Positions 16,235 through 26,386 are shown, numbered from the stretch's first letter. The stretch is 64,000 bases of DNA from Symsagittifera roscoffensis (GCF_963678635.1 NC_087064.1:6486411-6550410), one strand, 5' to 3'. Numbers and translations: made by a program. The notes: generated by a model from the letters alone, not told the origin.

Positions 16235-17350
16235 TCATTTTATGAATTCTCGGTAGTAATTGGCAAACCCTAGGAAGCTCATGAGCTGTGTGTCCGTTCT
16301 AGGAGCTTTCCATGTCAGCACAGCCTCTACTGCTTCTGGATCTGGCCTCACACCATGCCGGTCCACCATTCTTCCCAGGTACTTGATCGAATCCCTAAGG
16401 ATTTCACATTTCGATGGTTTGCATTTCAAGCCTGCTCTTTTCATACATCCGAAGACCTCATCGAGTCGATCAATGTGATCCTCCAGGGTTGGTGTCGCTA
16501 TGACTACGTCATCCACGTAGCACATCAAGAGATTCCCGTACTTTTTGGTCACTCCTGTCAAAGCCTGAGCCATCAGCCTTTGAAAAGTTGCTGTTGCATT
16601 GCACAAGCCGAAGGGCATCCTCTTCCACTGGTACAACCCCAATTCGCACGCGAAACCGGTTTTTTCCCTATCCTTTTTCCGCAAAGGAACCTGCCAGAAG
16701 GCAGAACCCAAGTCCAATGTGGTGAAGAACTTTGCATCACCAAGTTTAGATAGGCTCTCGTCTATTCGCGGTATCGGGTACACATCTTTTATCGTTACCG
16801 CGTTCAAGTAACGAAAGTCGCCACAAAATCTAAGCTGCCCCCCTTTCTTTTTCGCCATTACTACTCCGCAAGCCCATGGCGATTTCGAGGGTTCTATCAT
16901 GTCGTATTCAAGCAACATTTCTATTTCCGCTCGGCACGCTTCCGATTTATGTGGCGTCATTCGCCTTGCGCCTTCCCTATGGGGAACGGCGCCCTCTTCT
17001 AGTTCGATTTCGTGTTCGACGAAATTACAGCAACCGATGTCCGCCTTATGTTTTGAAAATACTTCGGCGTTCCGATCTAGGAGGTCCCGCAATTTTTCAA
17101 AATCTCCCTCACCTATTTTTCCTTTTAAATGTTCTATTTCTGGCAAAACCGGTTTGTCAGAATCTAGTTCATATGACGAGGGGCGTTCCGGAAAATTCGA
17201 GCAGCTTGATAAGCCGTCGTCCGTTTCGGATTTCATTGAAAACAATTTACGAATAGATTTTAATTCATCAATCCTCTTTAAAATTTTATCTTTATTGGCA
17301 TGATAAGGACAGTCTTTCACACGGCAATGCGTAACCAAGCTTCTTTCCAC
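16235..17350 (-). CDS. Pol, upstream part: reverse transcriptase
   Basis: This frame is +1 relative to Gag-protease and overlaps it from 17350 to 17292. The sense frame is open upstream to a TGA at about 17384, so the listed first codon (GTG) is not a real start and translation must arrive by frameshift. RT motifs are clear: LRFCGDFRYLN (173-183), TTLDLGSAFWQ with the first catalytic Asp, MPFGLCNATATFQ, and YVDD at 278-281. It ends at a TGA directly after the FANYYREFIK thumb segment. The next codons in the same frame continue into RNase H, so this stop interrupts a once-continuous Pol or is read through. Confidence 0.9.
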   Translation of the reverse strand: MERSLVTHCRVKDCPYHANKDKILKRIDELKSIRKLFSMKSETDDGLSSCSNFPERPSSYELDSDKPVLPEIEHLKGKIGEGDFEKLRDLLDRNAEVFSKHKADIGCCNFVEHEIELEEGAVPHREGARRMTPHKSEACRAEIEMLLEYDMIEPSKSPWACGVVMAKKKGGQLRFCGDFRYLNAVTIKDVYPIPRIDESLSKLGDAKFFTTLDLGSAFWQVPLRKKDREKTGFACELGLYQWKRMPFGLCNATATFQRLMAQALTGVTKKYGNLLMCYVDDVVIATPTLEDHIDRLDEVFGCMKRAGLKCKPSKCEILRDSIKYLGRMVDRHGVRPDPEAVEAVLTWKAPRTDTQLMSFLGFANYYREFIK

Positions 17351-20300
17351 GCTGGATTGAAACCGTGGTGTCCAGTGTGTTCAACAACCCACTGACACAC
17401 AGTCCGTTTCGCGTTACCGAGAAGCTCCGGCCTAAAATCACCGAACTCTGACTATTTGGATTCGGTACTAAGCAAACCTGTTTACTATCACTTAACGAAT
17501 TTAAATTTCTCATTCTAAAAATCGCTACTACAGCTTGTCCTGGTTGTAATTTTACTTTTCTATCCAAAAAAACTGGTACCTTATTCTCGTCTGTTATTAT
17601 CCTATTAATTGGTCTCTTAACATACTTTCGGTCCGGGTTTCTAATCCGTATTAGACCGTTGTTCAAGTCAATCATCACGTCAAAGTTCCTGACAAAATCT
17701 CTGCCCAAGATGAATTGGTCGGCGTCGTCCAGATTCTCTACCACCAAGAAGCTCATCCAAAGGTTCCGTCCTCCCATGTGAAGGACCGTCACCGGTGTTC
17801 TTCCGGCTACGTAGATAGCTCCTCGATTTGCAGCGGCTAGTCGGAGATTCGTAGGAATCAGATCTTCCCGCGTGAAGCCCATTCTCTCCCAGGTTTTTAT
17901 CGGCATCACACTCACCACCGCGCCTGTGTCCAGAAGCCCTGTGACTCCGATTTTTGTTCCGTTGGTGTCAAGCAGGTGTGCTGTCACATCTGCTTCATAT
18001 CCAATATGTACCGCGTCTTGTTCCATCATGGCGTCATGGCCTATCCTGCGGACTTTGAGTTCCTCTTCACCCAAATAGATCTGCCCCATTTGGTCATCAT
18101 CTGTTGTTATGTAAGTCCTGGTGTAGATGCTGATTCCATCCACGTTCAGCATTATTTGATACGGCCCATAGACCTCCAAGTAGCGTCCATGAAGTTTCTT
18201 CATGCGAGGGCCACCCGTCGTTAGTAGTGCTCGCACAGCTCTCGACTCAGTGCGTGGCTCCACCTGCCTCAGATAATCTGCATATGTGTCCAAATGCATT
18301 AAAGTGAACTCTGATGGTTCACTCAAATTTCTTATTACCTGGTGTCCAGCCACTGAGATTATCGACTGTATCTTCTTTCCCTGCGGCGCCATGCCAAACC
18401 TCTTACCGGAGATCACTTTAAGTTTCATATCTAAACTGCTTGGTGTTTTCGTCTCTTCGAACTCCGTTGCCTCGAAGGTATTCAGTTGCTCCTGAAGCTT
18501 TTCATTTTCCAGTTCAAGTTTCACTTTTTGTTCGATCTCTTTCGTCACCAATTCCTGCTGTACTCTATTTAGAGCATCCTTTGCGGCTGCCTTATAATCG
18601 ATCTTGAAGGCATCGGCCGCAGTTGCTGGTTCCGGTTCACGTGCTTCTTCTGTTACTGCTTGCATTTTCTTTGCCGCCAGCTCTTGAGGTTTGTCCTTCC
18701 TGCGTGCCTCTGCTTCGCTCAAGAGTCGAGCCTTGCTTGCTTTCACTCCTGACAAAGCTTCTTCATGCCTTGGATGCTTGATGTCTGCCACTGCATCCCA
18801 GAATTGCGGACAATCTGATTTAAAATGACCTTCCAAGTTGCAAAAGAAACACCTCGGGCCGAATTTCGCAATTACTCCTCTCATGAAATCCTCATGGTCC
18901 AACTCTGACGCATCTTCGTCCTCGAGGCTAAAGCCTATTGCTTTCATGCCTTGTTTGTAAGCTGGGCATGCTGACACATGATGGTCTGTTGAACTGCAAT
19001 TAGCACAAGAACGTCTCTTGTCCATATCATCCCTCGGTTTGTACCAATTGTTCCCTTGGTTTGCTGGTCCGTTGTTAAAATTGCCATAATTGTTCTTGTA
19101 ATATCCAGATCTCGAAGGAGGTTTCAACAAAAGATACTCTTTTGATTTGAGCCTCAACTCCTCCGGTGTTGGTGCATTAGTTGATAGTGGTGTGTAATGC
19201 GTTGCTAGCATCGTACGAAGTTCATCATTTTTCACACCATCGATGAATTTTGAGGCTACGGCCAGGTTCATCCTTCGGTTTGACTCATCCGGTTGGCTGC
19301 GTCTTCTCAGCATTTCCAAATCATCGAGAAACTTGTCTATTGTTTCATCTTCTCGTTGCCTCCGTTTCTCGAAGCGCATCATCGCCTGGTGCCCCTGCAC
19401 CCCTGATCCGAAACGGTTTAACAAGATTTCGAAGATTTTCTCAGCAGTGTCACGTTGATACTGTTTCTTAGCCATGACACAGTTCAGGGCTGTCCCTTCT
19501 AAGTTGCTGGTGAGCGCGCTGCATTCCTGTCTCTCCGACAAGTCCTCTTCCTCGAAATGCAGCTTCATTACCTCTATCCAGGTATCAATACAGCCATCAG
19601 ATTCGTCTTTGTAGCATCTTGGTTTCTTAAAGACTCTTCTGGACTTCTCACTGCGTTCATTGGTTCTAGATAACCGCGTCAGGAATGTCTCCAAAGACCT
19701 GTTCAGGGGTTCAAATGCTGTGGCCATTGCCGTAGCATCCCTTGAGTGTCCCGCTTGAGTGTCCTCACACCTTGTCGAAGGCTCTGTGTGCGGTGCATCC
19801 CTGCAATCCGAATCACCATGAGCGTTTCCCGCTTGGCCCATGTGACTCCTCCTCGGGCTTGTATGCCCCATGTTGCCAGAATCGCTTCTCCCGGTCGCAT
19901 GTGTGCTTTGCGTTGGTCGTTCGTTCGAGGTTTGTCTGTTCCCCGTTGAACTTGCTCTACTGTTCGGGCCCCATGCTGTATTACCCCTTGTGGCATAGCC
20001 TGATGAACTGCCCCTGCCTCTAGTGGATCCATTTGTCTTCCTCCTTTGATGTTCATTGAAGTTCACCCTCGGTTCCCTGCTGGGACCTCCCGAGTTCGGC
20101 TCTCCTTCTTTTGGTCCACTCTTGCTGCTTAGTAGCCCGTCCAACCTATCCATGATAGCCTGCGTTCGCCTCTCCATCATCGCGTCTATCTTTGTGTCAA
20201 GAGACCCAAGAGACTGCTCTTGCTGAATTCTTAACTTCTCCATTTCGGCTCTTAAGCGTAACTCCCTCTGTTCCGCCTCTCTTGTCATTCGCGACAAGTT

Positions 20301-21407
20301 CCTCGTCATATGTTCGTCCGTTCTTTTTTTCAAGCGTTTTTCGCTTCTGCCAACTTCTTGTCTGTTGCGGTTTATTTCTTCCCGCAGACTTTCTCTTTCA
20401 ATGTGAACTGCTCTTTCCAGTTCACTCATCCTTATCGACATCTGTTCATTTTGTTCTCCTAAACTGCCCACTATGTTGTTTAAGGCTTCCTCTAGTGCTG
20501 CCCCGTTATCCATGAGTGGCGTCACTAGTGGTGGTGTAACTCTGTCGGTCCCAGGTAGCTTCGTGCTGGTAGAGATCCGGGCCTTGACTCTCTGTCTTGA
20601 CGTTTTATCATTATCTATTTCAGGATCCGCTAACGCGTTGCCAAGCCCTCTGGTTCTACTCTCTTCAGGTTGTGGCTCCGAACTTGTCCTAATCGCGAAG
20701 TCCTTCGACTGGCCCGGTGTGTTTGCCTCTTTGCTTATCGTTGTCACTACACCAAATTTATCCATGGTTCCAGTCTCTCTTCCGACGTGTGCCTCACTCT
20801 CCTGGATCGAACTATTGAGACTGACTTGAGATCCAAAGTCCCCTTGCTCCTCTTCATCCTCTTCCTCCTGGGACTCCCCATCGTTTCCTGCTCCTCCTCC
20901 CATGCTGAATGGAAAGATGTTTCCGAAGGTGTTCTTCATTCGTTCTGAGAACGATGATGAGGTTGTTTGTTTTCCAGTTCCGCTTGCCATCATAGTGTTG
21001 TCTGTCGGAGATCTTCTAGTTGCCGTTACTTCAGTTGAGATGTCGGACAGTTCCGACATCTCCTCTCGATCCAACGTCCCGGTGGAAGTGGCAAAATCAT
21101 GGCCTTGTTCTACCGGAGTAGATTCACTCGCCAGCCTTCTGCCTCTCCCTTCCAGTCCATTTACTCCCTGGTTGTCGTTCATGGTATGGTCCGTATTGAC
21201 CTCCACTTCTAACAGTTCTCTTCGCTCTTCTGAGGTCTTTTGACTTCTCGTTTCAACCATTCTGCCTGAAACCGTCCCCTCTTTATCGGACCGGGTTCGC
21301 TTGATCCAATCCACAAAAGGATCGGTCATCGTTTTTCTTTGCTTTTCAGGTATGAATTTCCTAGAGCTATTACCTCGTTTTGGTATCCTTGACTTGTCTA
21401 AACTCAT
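17292..21407 (-). CDS. Gag-protease polyprotein
   Basis: An intact 1371-codon ORF starts at ATG 21407 after the 3-kb leader. The N-terminal 300 residues are Ser/Glu-rich and probably disordered. A strong coiled coil follows (about 305-425), then an Arg/Gly/Ser-rich basic stretch (about 430-560). A capsid-like helical region lies at about 595-760, with the retrotransposon-Gag pattern around WIEVMKLHF and KRRQREDETIDKFL. Two CCHC zinc knuckles are Cys801-Cys804-His809-Cys814 and Cys853-Cys856-His861-Cys866. After an Ala/Glu coiled segment, an aspartic protease has LLDTGAVVSVMP (Asp1160) and FILGRDF (1232-1238). It would build the particle and process the polyproteins. At 1371 residues, Gag plus protease is long for the group. 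Confidence 0.92.
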   Translation of the reverse strand: MSLDKSRIPKRGNSSRKFIPEKQRKTMTDPFVDWIKRTRSDKEGTVSGRMVETRSQKTSEERRELLEVEVNTDHTMNDNQGVNGLEGRGRRLASESTPVEQGHDFATSTGTLDREEMSELSDISTEVTATRRSPTDNTMMASGTGKQTTSSSFSERMKNTFGNIFPFSMGGGAGNDGESQEEEDEEEQGDFGSQVSLNSSIQESEAHVGRETGTMDKFGVVTTISKEANTPGQSKDFAIRTSSEPQPEESRTRGLGNALADPEIDNDKTSRQRVKARISTSTKLPGTDRVTPPLVTPLMDNGAALEEALNNIVGSLGEQNEQMSIRMSELERAVHIERESLREEINRNRQEVGRSEKRLKKRTDEHMTRNLSRMTREAEQRELRLRAEMEKLRIQQEQSLGSLDTKIDAMMERRTQAIMDRLDGLLSSKSGPKEGEPNSGGPSREPRVNFNEHQRRKTNGSTRGRGSSSGYATRGNTAWGPNSRASSTGNRQTSNERPTQSTHATGRSDSGNMGHTSPRRSHMGQAGNAHGDSDCRDAPHTEPSTRCEDTQAGHSRDATAMATAFEPLNRSLETFLTRLSRTNERSEKSRRVFKKPRCYKDESDGCIDTWIEVMKLHFEEEDLSERQECSALTSNLEGTALNCVMAKKQYQRDTAEKIFEILLNRFGSGVQGHQAMMRFEKRRQREDETIDKFLDDLEMLRRRSQPDESNRRMNLAVASKFIDGVKNDELRTMLATHYTPLSTNAPTPEELRLKSKEYLLLKPPSRSGYYKNNYGNFNNGPANQGNNWYKPRDDMDKRRSCANCSSTDHHVSACPAYKQGMKAIGFSLEDEDASELDHEDFMRGVIAKFGPRCFFCNLEGHFKSDCPQFWDAVADIKHPRHEEALSGVKASKARLLSEAEARRKDKPQELAAKKMQAVTEEAREPEPATAADAFKIDYKAAAKDALNRVQQELVTKEIEQKVKLELENEKLQEQLNTFEATEFEETKTPSSLDMKLKVISGKRFGMAPQGKKIQSIISVAGHQVIRNLSEPSEFTLMHLDTYADYLRQVEPRTESRAVRALLTTGGPRMKKLHGRYLEVYGPYQIMLNVDGISIYTRTYITTDDDQMGQIYLGEEELKVRRIGHDAMMEQDAVHIGYEADVTAHLLDTNGTKIGVTGLLDTGAVVSVMPIKTWERMGFTREDLIPTNLRLAAANRGAIYVAGRTPVTVLHMGGRNLWMSFLVVENLDDADQFILGRDFVRNFDVMIDLNNGLIRIRNPDRKYVKRPINRIITDENKVPVFLDRKVKLQPGQAVVAIFRMRNLNSLSDSKQVCLVPNPNSQSSVILGRSFSVTRNGLCVSGLLNTLDTTVSIQRGKKLGYALPCERLSLSCQ

Positions 21408-24391
21408 TCTTTAATTGTCACTTTCCTATGCCTACTCTTGACTCAATTGCTAGAGACCTTATAGTTTTATTAACAATAATAATGACACAACACAATAAAT
21501 TTCACCAGATTCTATTAAATAGTGACCACGAATCCCTGTATGTTGTCAGAGTACAGTTTGTATAAAATTTATTCACACTAGCCGATTATCGGTCCAAAGA
21601 TCTGGAAACTAGCACAATATGATGTTATCAGTCAATTTAAAAGATAGTGTAGTCACTACCCAATCAAGCACAGTTTAGGTTGATTTAAAATCAAAAACAA
21701 AAAATATATATTGACACAATATGAATGTATATATAAAAAAACGTATGTGTCCTGTACTCTTAGTTGGTCGCAGTACAATAGTCGAACCTGTCTTTTAAAG
21801 AAAAAGCTTTCCCTGCTTGGTGCTGCACCAAACAGACAAAACTTTGAAGGCAGTTATTTTCTCAAGTGGGCGTCTATTGCACCCACCGAGTATTGTGTTA
21901 CCTATCTGCCTTCGGACTGCCTGAGCTAGACCTACTAAAATCCTCAGGGCAGTCACTTTTCCCAAAAACGTATTATGTTTCAATCCACACCAATGAGTCA
22001 CGCTCTTTCTAATTTAGACTTAGTGTCGCGAATATCCGAGTTCGGATCTGTTTTGTATTAGTCTGGTTCTTTTTGAAAGGCAAGTTACCAGTGCAGTCAC
22101 TGATACCTAGCCTGTTTATTAATAACCTAATACCTCTCGCTTTTTAGTCTTTTTTTCGTTTACCTAAGTCCTTAATAAAATAATACCCCTCCGGATTGGT
22201 ACAAATAGGACCCTTCCGGACTGTCAGAATTTGGACCCCTCCGGATTGGCACCCCTCCGAGTTAGTTAATAGTAGACCCCTCCGGATTTGAACCCCTCCG
22301 AATTAGCAACTATAAGACCCTTCCGGATTCGGACCCCTCCGGTTTTGTGGAAGAGAGACCCCTCCGGATTCGGACCCCTCTGACTTTGAAAAATTTCGAC
22401 CCCTCCGGATTGGGGGCCCTTAGCTCTGTCAAAGTAGCTTTTTGTAGTTTTCCTAATTTCAGCTTATACCCCTCCGGATTCGTTCTGCGTTGCTTTTATG
22501 CTGTTTGAATTATTAACTGGGAAGGGTATAGGGTCCTTTCCTAGACCCCTCCGGATTGAAGTTAATGCACTTATTTGACAATTCACACTAACGGTGAAGG
22601 GTCTTATCACTTGCCTAACTTCGACTATATTATGGTTGTCTTGTGCCTTCAGCCTTCCCTTTTTGTCTAGAACTGTCCTAAGTTACTTAGTTCAATCGCT
22701 ATCAACTTTTGATAGGGGTATAAGGGTTTTTTAAAAAAAATTTATAAAACGTGAAGGGTGTACCCCTCCGGATTTGTGTAATTTGCTAAAAACAATCTCA
22801 AAAATTTTCACGCTCGTTTTTCCAAAAATTTCTGATCCTATTAGTAAGCTCAGCTAATTTCTGATCTATTGGTACCAAGATCAACTCGATATGCTCAGTA
22901 GTTCCGAAGTTATTAACCAAAACGTCTTTTTTCCAAACTCAAAAAATTTTCTCTCTTATAGGTTCCGCCTAACTTTTTCCGCAAATCTGGTCCTTTCGAC
23001 CTAAAAATTATTGATCCGAGCTCAGAAGGCCTATACTCTTCTAGTTCAATGCAAAAGACCCGATCTAAAACGCTATTGTAGAAAAAATTTGCGAAAAACT
23101 ATGCTACCTGGACCCCTCCGGATTGATGAATCCACCAAATCAAACACGTTACGTTCGATTTCTCTGCAACCCGGAAGGCTTTCGGGTAGCGGGTTTTAAA
23201 ACTTGTAGATTCACTAGTGGACGTTGTCCGAACAACTATTTTTACTGTCCTACCTCAAAAATTTCAAAAAATTTTCTAAATTTTTAGTGTTCCGTTTTCT
23301 CAAAAATCACGAAATTTCAGTTTTCGGTACAAAATTAGTTCCAACCACCTTCGAACTTAACTTAACCGATTCTACCTATTATGGTAGTGCAGTTACGATG
23401 TAACACACTAACTTAGTGCTTTTTTCCGTTTCAAAAAATATCGATATCTCAAAAATCGCGACTTGTGGGGGGATCAAAATATCGCAATTTTGATCCTAAA
23501 AACCGGTCTGTTTTCGTTGTTTTTGACTGAAAATCGATATAAGACTATTAATATAAGCTATATAAGTAATAATATTTGTAATACTATACCCCTCCGGGTC
23601 TGTTTAGTATCCGAATTAAGGTGCTTAACTCGGATATTCGCAGTTCGGTGAAGGGTCACTACAGTGCAGCACTGTCGAGCCCCCCACAGATTACTACCTT
23701 ACTTTTTGCACCAAAAGGGATACAAAACTTGTTAACGATACCCAACAGTCGATTGTTGTTGTCGTTGAGCCCCTTCTTGTTGCTCCTTGTACTGCTTGCC
23801 GGATCGGTCTTCACCCAAGACCCTTCCGAATTGAGCGCAAATCAGCTGACCCCTCCGGATTGAGCGCAATTTATCATTAACGTGCTTAAATGCTCAAATA
23901 ACCCTACAGTACCAGCCTCACAAACGGGCCTCAAAATTGATCTTAACGATCCTGACTGATATAAATGCCTGTAACAACAATATATCTATCAACAACAAAC
24001 GGGGGGGTTGAATCACATCTTGTCTGGGGGGATGATTTCTACTGATTTTTTACTTTTTTTACTGTTTTTGGTTTTTTCGGTTATTTTTTATGTTTTTTGT
24101 TTTTCTTGGGTTTTATACTACTTTTTGTTTGGTTCTACTTATATCTTTAAGTGTTTTTGGTCACCAACCACTCAGGGGACGAGGGGACGGCCGATCCCCC
24201 CACCCTTCCTGGTTCGTGAATTTTCGGTCTTAACTAGGTTAAAAAACTATTCACGGCAATTCGGAAGGCCTCCGCGTTCCGAACTACCCTTCCGCCCCGG
24301 CGGTTTAGGCCTATTAAGGGCGTTAATGTGAGCATCCGCTCGGCGCGGTGTGCTCGTTAACGGTTCTGCCGGTCATGATGTTAAAAAAGAA
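21408..24391 (-). other. Three-kilobase leader between 5' LTR and Gag
   Basis: No long sense ORF is present. The region holds about 18 copies of a CCCC/CCCT-TCCGGATT-like motif (+ strand), from 22186 to 23850. Several copies of its partner in opposite sense (CGGAAGGC at about 23172 and 24262) and of GTGAAGGGT (22596, 22751, 23648) could pair with it in RNA. Runs of T and G occur at 24001-24120. Leaders this long in retroelements usually carry packaging or translation-control structure; that role is inferred here. Confidence 0.6.
22186..22415 (-). repeat. 41-bp tandem array with two CCCCTCCGGATT motifs per unit
   Basis: Motif starts at 22236, 22277, 22318, 22359 and 22400 are exactly 41 bp apart. 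A second series at 22211, 22252, 22293, 22334 and 22375 has the same period. Within a unit the two motifs are 16 and 25 bp apart, and the bases between motifs are diverged. An extra copy stands at 22186. Selection for the motif, or recent duplication with drift elsewhere, would explain this. In the sense RNA each copy reads AATCCGGAGGGG. Confidence 0.85.
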
Positions 24392-24409
24392 TAACACCCA
24401 GGAGCGCCA
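24392..24409 (-). promoter_or_regulatory. Candidate tRNA primer-binding site
   Basis: On the sense strand, TGGCGCTCCTGGGTGTTA follows the 5' LTR. It begins with TGG, as expected for pairing with a tRNA CCA end. It lies 2 nt from the LTR if the LTR ends at 24412, or 12 nt if it ends at 24422. The priming tRNA was not identified. Confidence 0.6.
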
Positions 24410-24421
24410 TATGAACATACA

Positions 24422-25340
24422 TGTAACATTCGCCCGGAAGATACATATCGACGGATAACAAAACTAAGTCTTAAGACGACTGGCTAGCGTCTAAACAGAG
24501 CTTTGCATGTTTTTCACCGTCTCTACCAAGCCAGTACTTTTCGGTGGTCTTTCTTACATCAGGTCGACAAAAACGTTACTGTTCTCCGGCTTCGACCAGA
24601 ACGCTCAAATTAACTAGATTACATGCAGAAATAGTGAGCTCATGGCTGGGTCTCAGTATCCCCAGACCACGAGGTCACTCCTAAAAACAGGGCTACTACT
24701 TATTATATTACTATTGTTTTTGTTCAGTAGATAAAAATCATCATCTCCATCGAAGATGGATCAACCCTTTCCCCCAACTCCTAGCACCTCATCCTTGTCA
24801 AAACTAATCAAAATATCAGTTAAATTCAAGTCAGGACATGACAGGATGCTAAAAGTTTGTGTGAGTTAATAAAAGTTTCCGTCGCGAGACCCTTCCGGAT
24901 TCTTGAATCCGCTGAATCAAGCTCCTTACTCTTGATTTCTTGCTAATCCGGAAGGCTGGTTCTCACCCTTCACCGTTGTTGACAACGGCCTTGCAACTAT
25001 TGTAGCAGCACAATAGTTGCAACTCGGAACGTTCTCTGCTATTCTGTAGTTCGTTGTCGTTCTCCAACCTCGATTTTCGTTCTGTTCGCAATCACAGATA
25101 AAGTTGTTCTGTTTTTCACTCGCTTTTTGTTAAAATGGCCGTTTCAGCATTTCTCAGAAACGTGACGTCATCATTCGAATTTTTGAAAATTTAAAATACT
25201 AGAATATTCTAGCCCTCACCGTTTGGCTAAACGTTCCAATAACGTCGCTAATCCTTCGAAATCATCAACTCGGAAGGCTTACTGCTCAAAATTCGAATCC
25301 TGCATAAATTGCATTTTGGCCATTCTGGTCGAATGTCACA
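24422..25340 (-). repeat. 5' LTR of the giant element
   Basis: Bounded by TGTAACATTCG at the left and CGAATGTCACA at the right, near-perfect terminal inverted repeats, giving 919 bp. An alternative left edge is TGAACATAC at 24412, which would place the primer site 2 nt away. The other LTR cannot decide between them because its edge is in the N gap. A TATAATA-like stretch lies on the sense strand opposite about 24700. Confidence 0.88.
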
Positions 25341-25980
25341 AAATTTCTGAGATTTTTTAGTTTTTTGTTCTTGTTGGTTATAAAATTTCGATTTGGGAAC
25401 ATTTTTGATTCTGACATGTCAGTTTTCTAACTTTTAGTCATGTTATACATAGCCTATAATTTTAGTGTTAATTCCCGGCTCCTGAATTTATCGCGTGTGT
25501 TGATCTTCGGCCTCTCCCTCCAAATATGCAAAGCCTCTAGTGTCAGTAGCTTATGAGTGTTGGCTGTTTGGTCTATATTCTGTGACTTCAGCTCAGCAGT
25601 ACCGCCTACCTCCTTATTACATTCTAACAAGTGTTGTCCTACTAGGGAATCCCCTTTGCGGTGTTCATCGACCCTCGTGGCTAACTGTCTGACCGACATA
25701 GGTGGAGTTACATCCACTACATGTAAGCTTGTATACCACTTTGGATCTCAGTTCACGAGCAAAGGAAGTTTTGAGGGATGGCAAGCATGTTTTCAACAAC
25801 AACAACATCAAGTATTCTCTTGAAATTATAGTCTATGTATAACATGGCTAAAAGTATAGTCTATGTATAACATGGCTAAAAGTTAAAAAACTGACATGTC
25901 AGAATTAAAAATGTTTCCAAATCGAAATTTTATAATCAGAAAAAAACAAAAAACAAAAAAAATCCCAGAAATTTACAGGA
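25341..25980 (-). mobile_element. Inverted Penelope-like fragment between about 120-bp inverted arms
   Basis: The segment 25341 to about 25470 is repeated in inverted orientation at about 25828-25975. Shared stretches include TTATAAAATTTCGATTTGG, GACATGTCAG and TGTTATACATAG. The left arm begins exactly at the LTR edge, so the giant element either inserted into this structure or truncated it. The right arm contains a 28-bp tandem duplication (25828-25855 and 25856-25883). Penelope-like elements often carry a truncated inverted copy next to the main copy, which fits the + strand RT downstream. Confidence 0.7.
25454..25717 (-). pseudogene. Penelope-like GIY-YIG endonuclease C-terminal fragment
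   Basis: An 87-codon minus-strand frame carries SVRQLATRVDEHRKGDS, VGQHLLECN, a leucine-rich ALHI helix and an FRSRELTLKL end. This is the arrangement of the C-terminal half of the GIY-YIG nuclease in Penelope-like elements (Arg-containing helix, then His-containing QH, then Glu-containing LEALHI). The GIY and YIG strands themselves lie upstream and are not preserved. The domain would nick target DNA in an intact element; this piece is only a fragment. Confidence 0.65.
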
Positions 25981-26124
25981 AAATGTTATTCATGATTACG
26001 TAATTTTATTATGTAAATACAGTTGTTCAAATTTGATTGGTTAAAAAGTTTTAGAGCCTTTTAAGACACGTTTCTCATTTTTCAGATCTTTGATCGTTTT
26101 GTAAATATTGTAAAAAATGTTAAT

Positions 26125-26153
26125 CCTGATGATGCACAGAATGTGCGAAAACG
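26125..26153 (+). ncRNA. Hammerhead-ribozyme-like motif of the Penelope-like element
   Basis: The sequence has CTGATGA, a 5-bp stem (GCACA with TGTGC around a GAA loop), then GAAA and ACG. This is the order of the hammerhead core known from Penelope-like elements, where it lies in the repeat before the RT ORF. It has one A more than the usual GAAAC, and stems I and III are not clear, so activity is doubtful. A second partial CTGATGATG copy lies at about 26195. Confidence 0.5.
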
Positions 26154-26386
26154 TTTGAATTAATATTTTAAATTTCTTATGACCATTTTAATCCTGATGA
26201 TGCTACAATAATCGCCATTTTTCTTATGACCATTTTTGTTAAATTCTAACCCTTTTTAGCGATAAGCTATAAGCAAACTGTTATATTCCTTTAAGAAAAA
26301 CAATCATTAGTTCGAAAAAAAAAATTTTCGAAAAACAATCATTATTACCACTTTTTGTTCATAATGTCAGTAGTGTTTGAGTTAAA

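Larger units (their letters stand above)
755..25340 (-). mobile_element. Giant (about 24.6 kb) Ty3-like LTR retrotransposon
   Basis: Two direct LTRs bound a minus-strand coding block in the Ty3/gypsy order Gag, protease, RT, RNase H, integrase, followed by a very large extra ORF. Typical Ty3-type elements are roughly 5-10 kb; the excess here comes from ORF3 (about 9 kb), a 3-kb leader, a long RNase H-integrase linker and a long post-integrase tail. LTR near-identity (3 differences, all transitions, in about 895 bases, no indels) implies a recent insertion. Against that, Pol carries one in-frame TGA (16235-16237) and ORF3 changes frame near 11000 and near 3500. The copy is thus either recently inactivated, affected by base-call errors, or uses recoding. 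The element sits beside a Penelope-like fragment, whose inverted-repeat arm starts immediately at 25341. Confidence 0.9.

Noticed and set aside
21795-22001. Minus-strand 68-codon ORF in the leader
   Set aside because: Short, no motif, and no relation to the motif array; not enough to call an upstream ORF.
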